DNA of 18,907 nucleotides, from NCBI GenBank assembly GCA_018257865.1, contig JAEUBA010000242.1:1-18907 (forward strand), written 5' to 3'. The translations under genes and the position numbers were made by a program. This stretch comes from Stereocaulon alpinum (Eukaryota > Ascomycota > Lecanoromycetes > Lecanorales > Stereocaulaceae). The first letter of the stretch is position 1. Every line of letters starts with the position of its first letter. The notes under the pieces are model-generated. The model was not told where the DNA came from. It was given only the letters and a program-made list of their open reading frames with translations, and ran no database searches. This document shows positions 1 to 9,183 of the stretch, in pieces.

Positions 1-1446
1 ATTTTAAAGATATTATAAGCTTTACTAAGTCCTAAAAGATAGAGGTAAATTAGGTATAGTTTTAGTAGGGCTACTTTAGCGTTAAGCTCCTTAAGTTTAG
101 TATTAACCTCTTAGAACTTCTAGATATATTTAGTAATATCCTTAAAGGATTCTAAAGAGGTTAAATAAAGATATTATATTAATTTAATATAAATACTAGT
201 CCCTTTAGGCTTAAAGTTTAAGGAGACTTTAGTTAGAATCTTATCCGCTATAGTAAGATTTTTTATAATTTTCTAAGTATTAAACCTAAGTTAGTTACGA
301 ATTATAGTATAGGCTTTTACTTAGGTTTTAGTAGTAAAAGACTTTAAGTTATTAAGTATAAGCTAATTATCTATCTCCTTAACCTACTAAGAGTACCTAA
401 AGTTAGACTTTAAGATAAAGATAGAGGTAAGTAGGAAGCTCCTACTACTATTATAAGATTCTTTAGCTACTATAATATTACTACTACTATAAGACTCTTT
501 AGCTACTATAATATAGGTATTTATATTTTAGAAGAGAGTTATAGGCTTTAGAGGTCTTTAAGTTAGCTAAGTCTTTTAAAGATAAGTAGTAATAATAGTT
601 ATTTCCTTATACTATTATTTTACTAGGGGATCTAAGGGAGCCTAAGATAATATACGTTTAGCTTAAAGGCTAAAGATATTAGAATTATTAAAAGGTTCTA
701 AGGTTAATTTACTAGCTTTAGAATTAGAGTTATAAGGAGATAGTAACTATTTTAGAGGTATATAATTAATATTAATATAGTTAAGAGGTAACTTATTAAA
801 TTAGATTAGGTCCTAAAGAAGGTACTAAAAGTACTTATATTTAGAGCGGTAGTATACTTAGGTAATAGTATTTATATACTAGATAAGGTTTAGATTAGTA
901 GTAGATAGTATTAAGTTAGAAGATAAAGAAGATAATAGATTTCTAGCTATACTAATAGTAGATATCTTATAAATATCTCCTAAGGATTTTAACCTTAATA
1001 TTCTAGTAGCTAGGGTAATACTAGCCTCTAACTTATTAGGAAAGGTAGTAGGGGATATTAGCCTTTAGCGATAGCTAGGGATACTAGCCTTTAACTTATT
1101 AGAAAAGAAAAGAATTAAAGGGTTAAGACTTAGCCCCCTTAGTAATTAATAATTAATTACTTTCTAAGCGTCTAAAAAGTCTTATTTTTAATATAAAATT
1201 TAATAATTCTACTTATATAGATTAGTATTCTTACTATAGAAGCTAGATATCGCTTTTAGGGGCTTAGCTTTAGAGTTTATAAATACCTACTAAGGTATAT
1301 TAGAAGGGATTACTTAGTAGTACTTATTAGTATACTTTTTAGTAGTAATAACCTTAGAAAGAATAGAATAGCTAGGAGTTTTTAGCCTCCTCTTTTTAAT
1401 TAATTATTATTACTATAAGTTAATCTTATAGTATAAAGATTAAAGA
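1..1446 (-). pseudogene. Copia copy 1: leader and gag fragment, RIP-degraded
   Basis: The reverse complement matches 8142-9623 base for base apart from scattered transitions, so this is a second copy of the same Ty1/Copia family in opposite orientation. It comprises the leader next to the LTR (about 1130-1446) and most of the gag-like region, which would form the particle shell. It is cut by the window edge at position 1. No start ATG survives and the frame contains many TAG/TAA codons. The segment is 1446 bp against 1482 bp in copy 2; the 36-bp difference equals exactly one unit of the internal tandem repeat (two units here, three in copy 2), so there is no other net indel. Assignment to gag rests on position between the LTR and the zinc-knuckle and protease region of copy 2. 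Non-functional. Confidence 0.8.
441..512 (-). repeat. Two 36-bp tandem repeat units in Copia copy 1 gag
   Basis: Two adjacent 36-bp units (441-476, 477-512) read on the minus strand as IIVAKESYSSS-type 12-residue units, allowing for RIP changes. The plus-strand Copia copy has three units at the matching place (9076-9183). Confidence 0.9.
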
Positions 1447-1720
1447 GTTATTACCTTAGACTAAGTATTAGAGGTTTAGTATATATATATATAGCTTACG
1501 TTAGGGAGGATTTAGTAACTATTTAAGAGGAATATAATTCTAAAAGAAGAGCTATTCTAGCGATACCTAGCGTACTAAGCTTATAACCTATTAAAATATA
1601 ATAGGTAGAATACTTAATTATCTAGCTAAGTACGACTATATAAGATATATATAAGGGTTAGAGCTAAGCCTTAGTTATTAATAACTAAGCCTTAGGATAT
1701 CGAATACCCGAATTTTAATA
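1447..1720 (-). repeat. Copia LTR copy C (5' LTR of Copia copy 1)
   Basis: This 274-bp block is the reverse complement of 7868-8141 and also matches 2159-2259 joined to 7695-7867. On the minus strand it starts TATTAAAATTCGGG (TGTTAAAATTCGGG in copy B, so the terminal TG has decayed to TA) and ends GGTAATAAC. The 3' limit is taken from the junction of copies A and B, with one base of ambiguity. Its outer edge at 1720/1721 abuts the Gypsy RNase H fragment. It includes a short AT-dinucleotide run near 1480-1495. Confidence 0.88.
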
Positions 1721-2158
1721 TCCTCTTAGTTAAATCTTTATTATTAATAGTTATTATTACTACTATATATAGTCTAGCTATATTAGGTTATAATAATCTA
1801 TCCTTATAACGCGTTAGAACTATTCTAAAACTTTACTAAATATTTAATATATAATTAGCTCTTCTACTAAGTATATCTATAGTATTATTCTCGCTACCCT
1901 TAATATATTCGATTCTAAAATTAAATGTTAATAACTCTTTATACTACTAAGCTAGACGTCTATTAAGCCCCTTAGTTAATAAAAAGAATATTAAGTTCTT
2001 ATAGTTAGTTAATACCTAAACCTAGTACTTAGTTCCTTTTAGATAAACTTTCTAAATACGAAATATATCTATAATAGTAAGTAATTCCTTATTATATACT
2101 AAATATCTAGTTTTAGCGTCTAGTAACTTTCTACTATAGAAGGTTATAGGGTACTAAT
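1721..2158 (-). pseudogene. Orphan Ty3/Gypsy RNase H fragment
   Basis: One minus-strand frame gives PITFYSRKLLDA, RYLVYNKELLTI, a degraded YKNLIFFLLTK, then FRIEYIKGSENN and DILSRRA, followed by a linker with LLL*PNIARLY. This is the typical order of the C-terminal part of a Ty3/Gypsy RNase H domain running into the pre-integrase linker. It degrades RNA in the RNA-DNA hybrid during reverse transcription. Only about 146 codons are present, flanked on both sides by Copia LTRs of opposite orientation. The sequence clearly differs from the RNase H of the Gypsy element at 10054-16621, so it represents another family. In-frame stops fit Trp and Gln codons hit by RIP. The rest of this element is not seen in the window. 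Confidence 0.85.
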
Positions 2159-2259
2159 TATTAAGATTCGGGTATTCGATATCCTAAGGCTTAGTTATTA
2201 ATAACTAAGGCTTAGCCCTAACCCTTATATATATCTTATATAGTTATACTTAACTAGAT
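2159..2259 (+). repeat. Copia LTR copy A, left part (before the LINE)
   Basis: It starts TATTAAGATTCGGG, aligned with the TGTTAAAATTCGGG start of copy B, and runs 101 bp to the LINE insertion point. The remaining 173 bp lie at 7695-7867; together they make 274 bp, the same as copies B and C. Its left edge abuts the orphan Gypsy fragment. Confidence 0.88.
2247..2259. repeat. LINE target-site duplication, left copy
   Basis: TACTTAACTAGAT, 13 bp, is repeated exactly at 7682-7694. The other LTR copies carry a related sequence only once at this place, which shows that the duplication arose with the LINE insertion. Confidence 0.9.
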
Positions 2260-2280
2260 TGATTGATTGATTGATTGATT
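2257..2280 (-). repeat. GATT tetranucleotide tail at the LINE 3' end
   Basis: There are six GATT units on the plus strand, (AATC)6 in element orientation, at the 3' end of the minus-strand LINE; the first three bases overlap the target duplication. Simple-sequence tails of this kind replace poly(A) in several non-LTR retrotransposons. The repeat keeps all its TG dinucleotides although TG is scarce around it. Confidence 0.8.
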
Positions 2281-2559
2281 TATACGCCTATTCTAGTATC
2301 TATATATACTAATAAGGGTGTTCTCTTATATTATTAGGAAATCTAGGGGGGTTAAAGGCCCTCTAGACGCGAAAGAAACCTTTCTAGAGTCGCCCCTTCT
2401 AGCTAAAAACTTTCGCTTATTAGCTTACTTATCGTTCTGCTCCGCCTATCCGACCTCGCTGCTAGGCTCTATAATACCGGTAATAATAATCTCTATTGCC
2501 CTAATAGGCCCTATAATACTCCGGTAGCTCCGCCGCCTTTAGCTTCTACTTACGCTTAG

Positions 2560-5500
2560 GCTTCTTTATCTTTAGGGTTTTTATTGCTGGTTCTACTCTA
2601 ATAGGGAGTTTAGACTAGGAGAGCTGTTCCCTAGTAAGTCGATACTGCGTTAGGAATCCTAACCTAACTAGCTATCTTACAGCCGCTCTTATACCGGTAA
2701 CCTTAGCTAGTATAGTCCTAATATTATAAGTCTCTGCCTCTTTAATAAGCTCCCTTTAAGTATCGCTAAGCTCTAGGTAGTATAGGAGAATATACTTCGT
2801 ATCCTAATTCCTCTATCTATAACTATAGCGGGTACTGCGGACCCCTAGCACTCTCGCCTTATAAAGGAAGTGGTTAAACCTATTCTTCCTACTTTAGAGT
2901 TAGACTACTATCAAGCTTTCTACCTTCCTAAGCTTTAGGTAGTAGTTATACCTTTCTCCGAATAACGGTTTATTCTATACAGGTGTATAAGAGTGCTTAG
3001 GGATAGTATCCTTATATACCTCCTACTGCTTAATCTACTTCGCTGTTACCTAGCCTTATATCTTCTTAGCTAGGACGCCTACGTCTTAATACTCCTTAAT
3101 ATCCGTTTTTAGGTTATACTAATATACCTTCCTCCTTATCGCTGTTACCGCTTAATCCTAATCCTTCGCCTTAAGCTCCTATAGGGCCTATTCTTCCTTT
3201 TCTAATAATAGGGTTAGGCGTGTTAGGCGCGCCCTTCCTCTCCTTCCCTATAGTCTCCTACGGATTAAGCGGTTGCCTTTGATTGTTAAGGGGTATACTC
3301 CCCTTAGTGCCTAGTATCTTATAACTAGGGCGTCTAGATAGGTTTAGATAGGTATAATAACTACTTCCGCTTCTAGGACCTAGACTGGTATTACCTTATA
3401 TACTCTAAGTACTATCTGTAGGTAGTCGTTCTGTATTATTGCGAGCGTCTTAATATACTTTTCTACGGCTCCCCGCCCCCTAGTAGGGGTATACTATATT
3501 GGAGCGGCGAATATAAGTATAGGCCTTACCGCTATACTATATACCTTTCTATACTTCTTAAACGTAGCTCCCTAAGTTAATCCTACTAGGCACTTGATCG
3601 CCTAGGCTTGAGTAGCGGCCTTTGCCTTTACCTGCGCTATATATAGGCCCTAGCGGAGTTTGGTATCGATATATAGCCCTAGGACCCTAATACTCGCTTC
3701 TAGCTTAACCTCTATATTACTAAATTATACCGTCTCCTTTATATTAAACTTTTTAGGGGCGTGTGATAGATATACTAGTTTGTACTTTTAGGGCGCGAAC
3801 GTCGCCCCGTATATTTTCGCCTACGTTTAGTAGAGCTTATAGGCCTGTTCTAGCTACTTATAGTTCGTTTCCGTTATCTTACTATATACTAGTAGGTATA
3901 TGTTATCTATGAATCCTCCCACCTATACTAGGATCTTTACCTTTAAGTATACTTTAATTAGTGGCGTATTAAAGAAGAGGAATAGGATTAGTAATATTAG
4001 TAATCCTTATAGGATCCCCGTTTCTACCGCCTTAACTAGACTAGTCCTACCCCCTAGGGTTATTAATATCGCTCTATCCTTAAGGAAGCTCGCAGTCTAT
4101 TAGATAATCCCCTTAGGGATTCCTTTTATCCTTAAGTTATAGAGCAGCCTTTTATAGGATATATTATCGAATACTCCTACTATATCTAGTAATAGTAAAC
4201 TCGCTACGTTATCCTTACCTTAGTTCTATATTATATAGATTAAGTCTGTAATAGTCTTTAGGGCTATTTCTACTAAACGTCTCTTCCTACCTCTTATCTA
4301 GTATTCTAGGAGTAGGTAATTTACTTCGGCTATTCCGCTAAGTCGTTTTACTATTACTATCTCTAATACTTTCCTAAGTATATCTAGTAGTATAATAGGT
4401 TAATAGGCCTTAGGCTTAGAGTAATCGGTCTTCTTCGGCTTCTTTAGTATTACTATATTCGCTTTACGGAACTTCTTTAGGTGGTATCTATAATCTAGGT
4501 ATACTTAAAATACCCTTTAAAAGGTCTCCTCTATTTCTGTATACACCGCTCTTAGGAACCTATTCGGGATCCCTAAAATCCCTAGGGCCTTATCCGCTAT
4601 TGGGTGCTAGATTACGTCCCTTACCTCCTTTACAGTAATCTCGCTGTCTATTATAATAGGCTCTGGGTAATTAGCCCCCTTAATATCCGTTAGGTCTACT
4701 AGGGGTAAGGGCGGGAAGAGGACCCTCCTTAAGGCCTCTACCTTCCCTTCGAAGTCTATCGCTTTATTCCCGTTCCCGTCTTTAATAGCTGGGAATTATG
4801 GTAGCTCTTTAGAGCGTATACTCCTCTCCCTTCCCTACTTAGCGAGTTACTATACTCCTCCTAGCCTTAGCGATACTCTATAGACCCCCTCTCAGAAAGC
4901 TATTATCCTAGTCTTTCGTAGGATAGTAACCTTTTTCCTTTTAATCTAGCGGAGAGCCTCCTTAGTCTATATATTTCTACTATAGCGGTAGGCCTTAAGC
5001 GCTGCCTGTAATACCTTAGTAACTCTCGTGCACGCCCCGTTCCAGTATAGTTTAGCTCCGGCGTAGGGTTCCTTAAATGGGATAGTATTCTCTACTACCT
5101 CCTGCAGCGCAGCTATAAGCTTATTAATATATAGGTTAATCGCTTCCTCCGAGTCTAATAAGTATCTGCCTATAACCCTATTTAGGATCCTTACGTATTT
5201 CCGGATCTCTTCGCCGGTCGCCTCCGTCTCTATCCTTTTCTAGGCTCTCTTCTAGTGCACCTAGCGCTCGCTTTAGGTCTATTCTAGCTCCGTTACAATT
5301 AGTATATAATCCGACCCTATATTAAGGTCTTCTCTTACTCCGCACTTCGCTATTATATTATACGCGCCTTTGGTTAGGAATATAAGGTCGATAGCGCTCT
5401 CTAAGCCCCTGCTTTGCTATATAACTAACTTCTCTGGTAGTCTAAGGACTATCCCCTTCTCTCCTACTACTTCTAGTAGCCTATCTACTATTGTATAGTA

Positions 5501-6130
5501 TATAGCTCGTCCTAGGTTATTCTATTAGGGGTGGTATAGGTTGAAATCCCCTACTATAATATGTTCGCCTTCGCTTTCTAAGGCCTCCTTTAGCCTTAGG
5601 ATAGTTGTAGGGCTATCTACTGATATATAGCTCACCGGCGAAGGGTTATAGATATTATATACCTATACCCTCTCTACTATCAGCTCCTCAGTGTTTTCGT
5701 CCTCAGCGTTAGTGTTATTTCGGGTTCTCTTAGTCTGGATCTATAATAAGTATAAGTCGCCCTCCTAGTACTCTACCCCCTAGTCGTTAGGATCTATCCT
5801 TTTATTTACGTAGAAGTACGTTCTAGCCTCTAGGTCTCCCCTGTAGGCTAGGTAGAACCTACTTATACTCGTATTATATAAGGTTCTGTTTATTAGGTTG
5901 CGTGCCGGCTCTTGAATCGCTAATACGTCTATATCTTTTATATCTTCGTTTTTAAGAAGTGGTACTATCACCGTATCCTTCTTCCTCTGTATATTATACT
6001 ATAGTATTTTTAGGTAGGGTGTATTCCTTATTAGGTGAGGGCTGCTTAGACGTTCTCCTATATTTAGGTGGTCTTAGTAGTCTTTGCTACTCCTAAAGTC
6101 TACTTAAGGGTATTCGTTAGACTAATCCTC
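2560..6130 (-). pseudogene. LINE ORF2: endonuclease and reverse transcriptase
   Basis: ORF2 of the LINE nicks target DNA and copies the element RNA there. The endonuclease starts near 6010 with KIL*YNIQ and continues with DIDVLAIQEP (about 5905-5935), GDFNLYHP (5528-5551), SAIDLIFLT and a GSDY motif (5303-5314) where His of the usual SDH is now Tyr. The reverse transcriptase shows LLDIVGVFDN (4157-4190), then GFIDN (about 3902-3915) where the second Asp of the catalytic pair is Asn. A C-terminal region near 2780-2940 has NHFLYKARV and a Cys/His motif converted to Tyr. Codons at 5971, 3907 and 2872 share one frame, so there is no net frameshift over 3 kb. I see no convincing RNase H domain between the reverse transcriptase and the C-terminal region. 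The start (about 6130) and the end are approximate because RIP has created stops and removed ATG. Confidence 0.88.
5780..5971 (-). other. Longest surviving open stretch of LINE ORF2 (endonuclease N-terminus)
   Basis: These 63 codons lack stops and read DIDVLAIQEP, then RFYLAYRGDLEARTYF and YVNKRID. They hold the N-terminal catalytic Glu region of the LINE endonuclease. This is a fragment of ORF2 and not a separate gene: the frame continues upstream through YNIQRKKD and downstream, past stop codons, into GDFN. The apparent ATG start is internal. Confidence 0.85.
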
Positions 6131-7665
6131 TCTATAGATAGGGGCCGTTACCCTTATTCCGCTTTAGAGAGGGTTATTAGTCGTCCCCTCTTCGCTGCCT
6201 CCCTAGTTCCTTTCTAGGGCTTATCTATTATATCCTCTAAGGCCTTCCTCTTCCCTTTAGAGATTACTTTACGCTACCCTTCTAGGCTAGTCCTTTCTAG
6301 TATCGCCGGCGTAGGCCCTACTAGGTATTACTTTAGGGTCTCTTTAAAGTATTTCGGCTTACACTTAATTCTCTACCTAGCCTTAGTATTCTCCTTCTAT
6401 TAGATTAAGTAGGTTTTGCTCTATACTAGGTGCTCCCCTTTATATACTACGCACTTAGGCTTGCTGCCAGCTCTTTCTACGTAATTATTAGTTATATGGT
6501 TTTAGGCGTATATCCTATAGCGGGTAGGGTATTTATACGCCTTAGTAATATATCCGTACCTATAGTAGTTAAAGTACTGCTTAGGGGTGGCTTCTCTCTC
6601 TTAGCGATTATAGAAGAGGAGGCTATTCTCTACTACTATCCCCTCTATAATAAGCCGGTTCGCCGCCTCTGGGCTTAGGACCTTAATTATTAGTATAGAG
6701 AATCTCTTCTCCCTCCTAAGTACGTCTAGCTTTAACGTAAATATAGGCTATTTAGCCTTTATTATCTCTAACTTTAGGTAGAGCTTCCTATTATTTTTCC
6801 TTAGGGTTTTAAAGATCCCCTATTAGTCCTTTATATCTATTATCTTTTCTACTCTATAGATCGCTACTATTATTATCTTCTAAAGGACTCTCGCTAACCT
6901 ATAGAGTCTCCTTACCTACCTGTTATCCTTCTCTAACTCCTCCCTAGCCTTTACTGAGGCTGTCTAGAGAATAATATCCCCCCCTATAGTCCTCCTTACT
7001 ATAATAATCTCCCCAGCTACTCCCCCTACTCCCCTAAATATTTATACTAGTTAGGGAAGAGTTGCTATAGCTATCTATATCTTTTCGCTGGTGTTATTAA
7101 TCCTAACCGTTACCTACTTCGCTTTTTTAATATCTTCTGCCCTAGGTGTAGCTGGGTAGATAGTATTTTAGCCCCTTTAGGCTGTGCGGGCTATATCCGC
7201 CTAGCTGTTATTTACCCTTCTAGTTAGGTGGTCTTTACGCGTTAGTTAGCTGCGGTACTCCTTTACAGCGTATCTTTCGGCGGTATTCTCCTATATATAC
7301 TCTGTAATCCTTTCTACTGTATTCTGGAAGAAGCCCTATACGGTCTTGTTTATATTTACTTATAGCGTCCCTTAGACCTTCTCTGTAAACTTTAGTAGCG
7401 CCTATTCCGTAGCCTTTATATACCGTATTCTTTCTTTAATTCTTTCCCTACCTTAAGGGCCCTATAGATCTTTAGTAGGTTTCTACTGTTATCGCTATCG
7501 CCCTATTATCGCGTTAGGACGCGTTCCTTGTCTACCTTTACTACTAACACCTCCCTTCTCTCCTCCCCCCCTATCTTGTGTTATTTTGCTGGGTTCGTAA
7601 CCCGGTGTGATCGCTCGTCTGGCCTAGTAGGCCTGCTCGCCCGTCGTGCTCGTTGTCGTCGCCAT
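6060..7665 (-). pseudogene. LINE ORF1: gag-like RNA-binding protein with zinc knuckles
   Basis: ORF1 packages the LINE RNA. A rare surviving ATG at 7665 opens MATTTSTTGEQAY, followed by TAG where Trp or Gln is likely, then PGYEPSKITQDR. Near 6400-6585, in the same frame, lie three degraded zinc-knuckle motifs: YFNYYRYGYITKAYK, then RYRIYA*NH, then KCVVYKGEHLV. Cys is repeatedly replaced by Tyr (TGY to TAY). ORF2 is in another frame and may overlap the last bases of ORF1 near 6060-6130; the original stop cannot be told from RIP-made stops. The first 100 bp at the 5' end are among the least mutated parts of the window. The leader before the ATG is only 16 nt. Confidence 0.82.
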
Positions 7666-7681
7666 TAGATAAAGTAAGTCC

Positions 7682-7694
7682 TACTTAACTAGAT
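7682..7694. repeat. LINE target-site duplication, right copy
   Basis: Exact copy of the 13-bp sequence at 2247-2259, marking the 5' end of the minus-strand LINE. The LTR continues at 7695. Confidence 0.9.
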
Positions 7695-7867
7695 AATTAA
7701 GTATTCTACCTATTATATTTTAATAGGTTATAAGCTTAGTACGCTAGGTATCGCTAGAATAGCTCTTCTTTTAGAATTATATTCCTCTTAAATAATTACT
7801 AAATCCTCCCTAACGTAAGCTACGTATATATATACTAAACCTCTAATACTTAATCTAAGGTAATAAC
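7695..7867 (+). repeat. Copia LTR copy A, right part (after the LINE)
   Basis: These 173 bp complete LTR copy A and align with 7969-8141 of copy B. It ends GGTAATAAC and is followed directly by the TGTTAAAATTCGGG start of copy B, so two full LTRs stand in tandem with no internal sequence between them. Confidence 0.88.
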
Positions 7868-8141
7868 TGTTAAAATTCGGGTATTCGATATCCTAAGGCT
7901 TAGTTATTAATAACTAAGGCTTAGCCCTAACCCTTATATATATCTCGTATAGTCGCACTTAGCTAAATAATTAAGTATTCTACCTATTATATTTTAATAG
8001 GTTATAAGCCTAGTATACTAGGTATTACTAGAATAGCTCTTCTTTTAGAATTATATTCCTCTTAAATAGTTACTAAATCCTCCTTAATATAAGCTATATA
8101 TATATATACTAAACCTCTAATACTTAGTCTAAGGTAATAAC
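7868..8141 (+). repeat. Copia LTR copy B (5' LTR of Copia copy 2)
   Basis: A 274-bp LTR starting TGTTAAAATTCGGG, with its terminal TG intact, and ending GGTAATAAC, one base of uncertainty at the 3' end. It is followed by the internal region of Copia copy 2. It would carry the promoter and the transcript start of the element. It differs from copies A and C mainly by transitions. Confidence 0.88.
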
Positions 8142-8460
8142 TCTTTAATCTTTATACTATAAGATTAACTTATAGCAATAATAATTAATTAAAAAAAGGA
8201 GGCTAAAAACTCCTAACTATTCTATTCTTTTTAGGGTTATTACTACTAAAAAGTACGTTAATAAGTACTACTAAGTAATCCCTTCTAGCGTACCTTAGTA
8301 GGTATCTATAAACTCCGAAGCTAAGCTCCTAAAAATAATATCTAGCTTCTATAGTAAGAATACTAACCTATATAAGTAGAATTATCGAATTTTATATTAA
8401 AAATAAGACTTTTTAGACGCTTAGAAAGTAATTAATTATTAATTACTAAGGGGGCTAAGT
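8142..8460 (+). other. Copia copy 2 leader between LTR and gag
   Basis: AT-rich, with no coding signal I trust. It should hold the primer-binding site just after 8141, but I do not recognise a tRNA complement there, possibly because of RIP. The reverse complement is found at about 1128-1446. From about 8490 the motif AGGCTAGTAT occurs three times (near 8498, 8525 and 8561), a short degenerate repeat next to the gag start. Confidence 0.5.
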
Positions 8461-9075
8461 CCTAACCCCTTAATTCTTTTCTTTCTTAATAAGTTAAAGG
8501 CTAGTATCCCTAGCTATCGCTAAAGGCTAGTATCCCCCGCTACCTTTCCTAATAAGTTAGAGGCTAGTATTACCCTAGCTACTAAAATACTAGGGTCGAA
8601 ATCCTTAGAAGATATCTATAAGATATCTGCTATTAGTATAGCTAGAAATCTATTATCTTCTTTATCTTCTAACTTAATACTATCTACTACTAATCTAAAC
8701 CCTATCTAGTATATAAATACTATTACCTAAGTATACTACCGCTCTAAATATAAGTACTTCTAGTACCTTCTTTAGGACCTAATCTAATTCGATAAGTTAC
8801 CTCTTAACTATGTCGATACTAATTATATACCCCTAAAATAGTTACTATCTCCTTATAACTCTAATTCTAAAGCTAGTAAATTAACCTTAGAACCTCCTAA
8901 TAATTCTAATATCTTTAGCCTTTAAGTTAAACGTATACTATCTTAGGCTCCCTTAGGTCCCTTAATAAAATAATAGTATAAGGAAATAACTATTACTACC
9001 GCTTATCCTTAAAAGACTTAGCTAACTTAAAGACCTCTAAAGCCTATAACTCTCTTCTAAAATATAAATACCTAT

Positions 9076-9183
9076 ATTATAGTAGCTAAAGAGTCTTATA
9101 GCAGTAGCGGTATTATAGTAGCTAAAGAATCTTATAGTAGTAGCGATATTATAGTAGCTAAAGAATCTTATAGTAGTAGTAGG
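9076..9183 (+). repeat. Three 36-bp tandem repeat units in Copia copy 2 gag
   Basis: Units at 9076-9111, 9112-9147 and 9148-9183 encode IIVAKESYSSSG, IIVAKESYSSSD and IIVAKESYSSSR. The first unit is slightly diverged from the other two. Copia copy 1 has two units (441-512). The unit is a multiple of three, so copy number changes keep the frame. Confidence 0.92.

Larger units (their letters stand above)
2260..7681 (-). mobile_element. LINE-type (non-LTR) retrotransposon, Tad1-like, RIP-degraded
   Basis: This 5422-bp element lies on the minus strand, bounded by an exact 13-bp target duplication and ending in a GATT-type tail. In element order it has a 16-nt leader, ORF1 with zinc knuckles from 7665, then ORF2 with an apurinic-type endonuclease, a reverse transcriptase and a fungal LINE C-terminal domain. 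It sits inside Copia LTR copy A. Plus-strand CpA is almost gone while plus-strand TpG (coding-strand CpA) survives better, so decay is strand-biased and less advanced than in the neighbouring LTR elements. Both reading frames are free of net frameshifts but contain many stop codons. The two-ORF plan resembles fungal Tad1-like elements; the clade was assigned from recalled motif patterns, not by a search. Confidence 0.9.

Noticed and set aside
441..512. 36-bp direct repeats as a CRISPR array
   Set aside because: The units are contiguous without spacers, are in frame in gag and occur in a fungal retrotransposon.
1480..1495. TATATA run in LTR C (and matching places in A and B) as a promoter TATA box
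   Set aside because: It may be the LTR core promoter, but TA-rich tracts are created by RIP everywhere here, so it cannot be told apart.
2318..2527. 69-codon plus-strand open stretch starting with GTG
   Set aside because: It lies antisense to the C-terminal and 3' part of the LINE on the minus strand and resembles no known protein; open by chance.
3900..4103. 67-codon plus-strand open stretch
   Set aside because: Antisense to the LINE reverse transcriptase core (the GFIDN and upstream RT motifs), which is a far better explanation.
6430..6678. 82-codon plus-strand open stretch that looks hydrophobic, membrane-like
   Set aside because: Antisense to the zinc-knuckle region of LINE ORF1; hydrophobicity arises from the complement of Lys/Asn/Tyr-rich codons.
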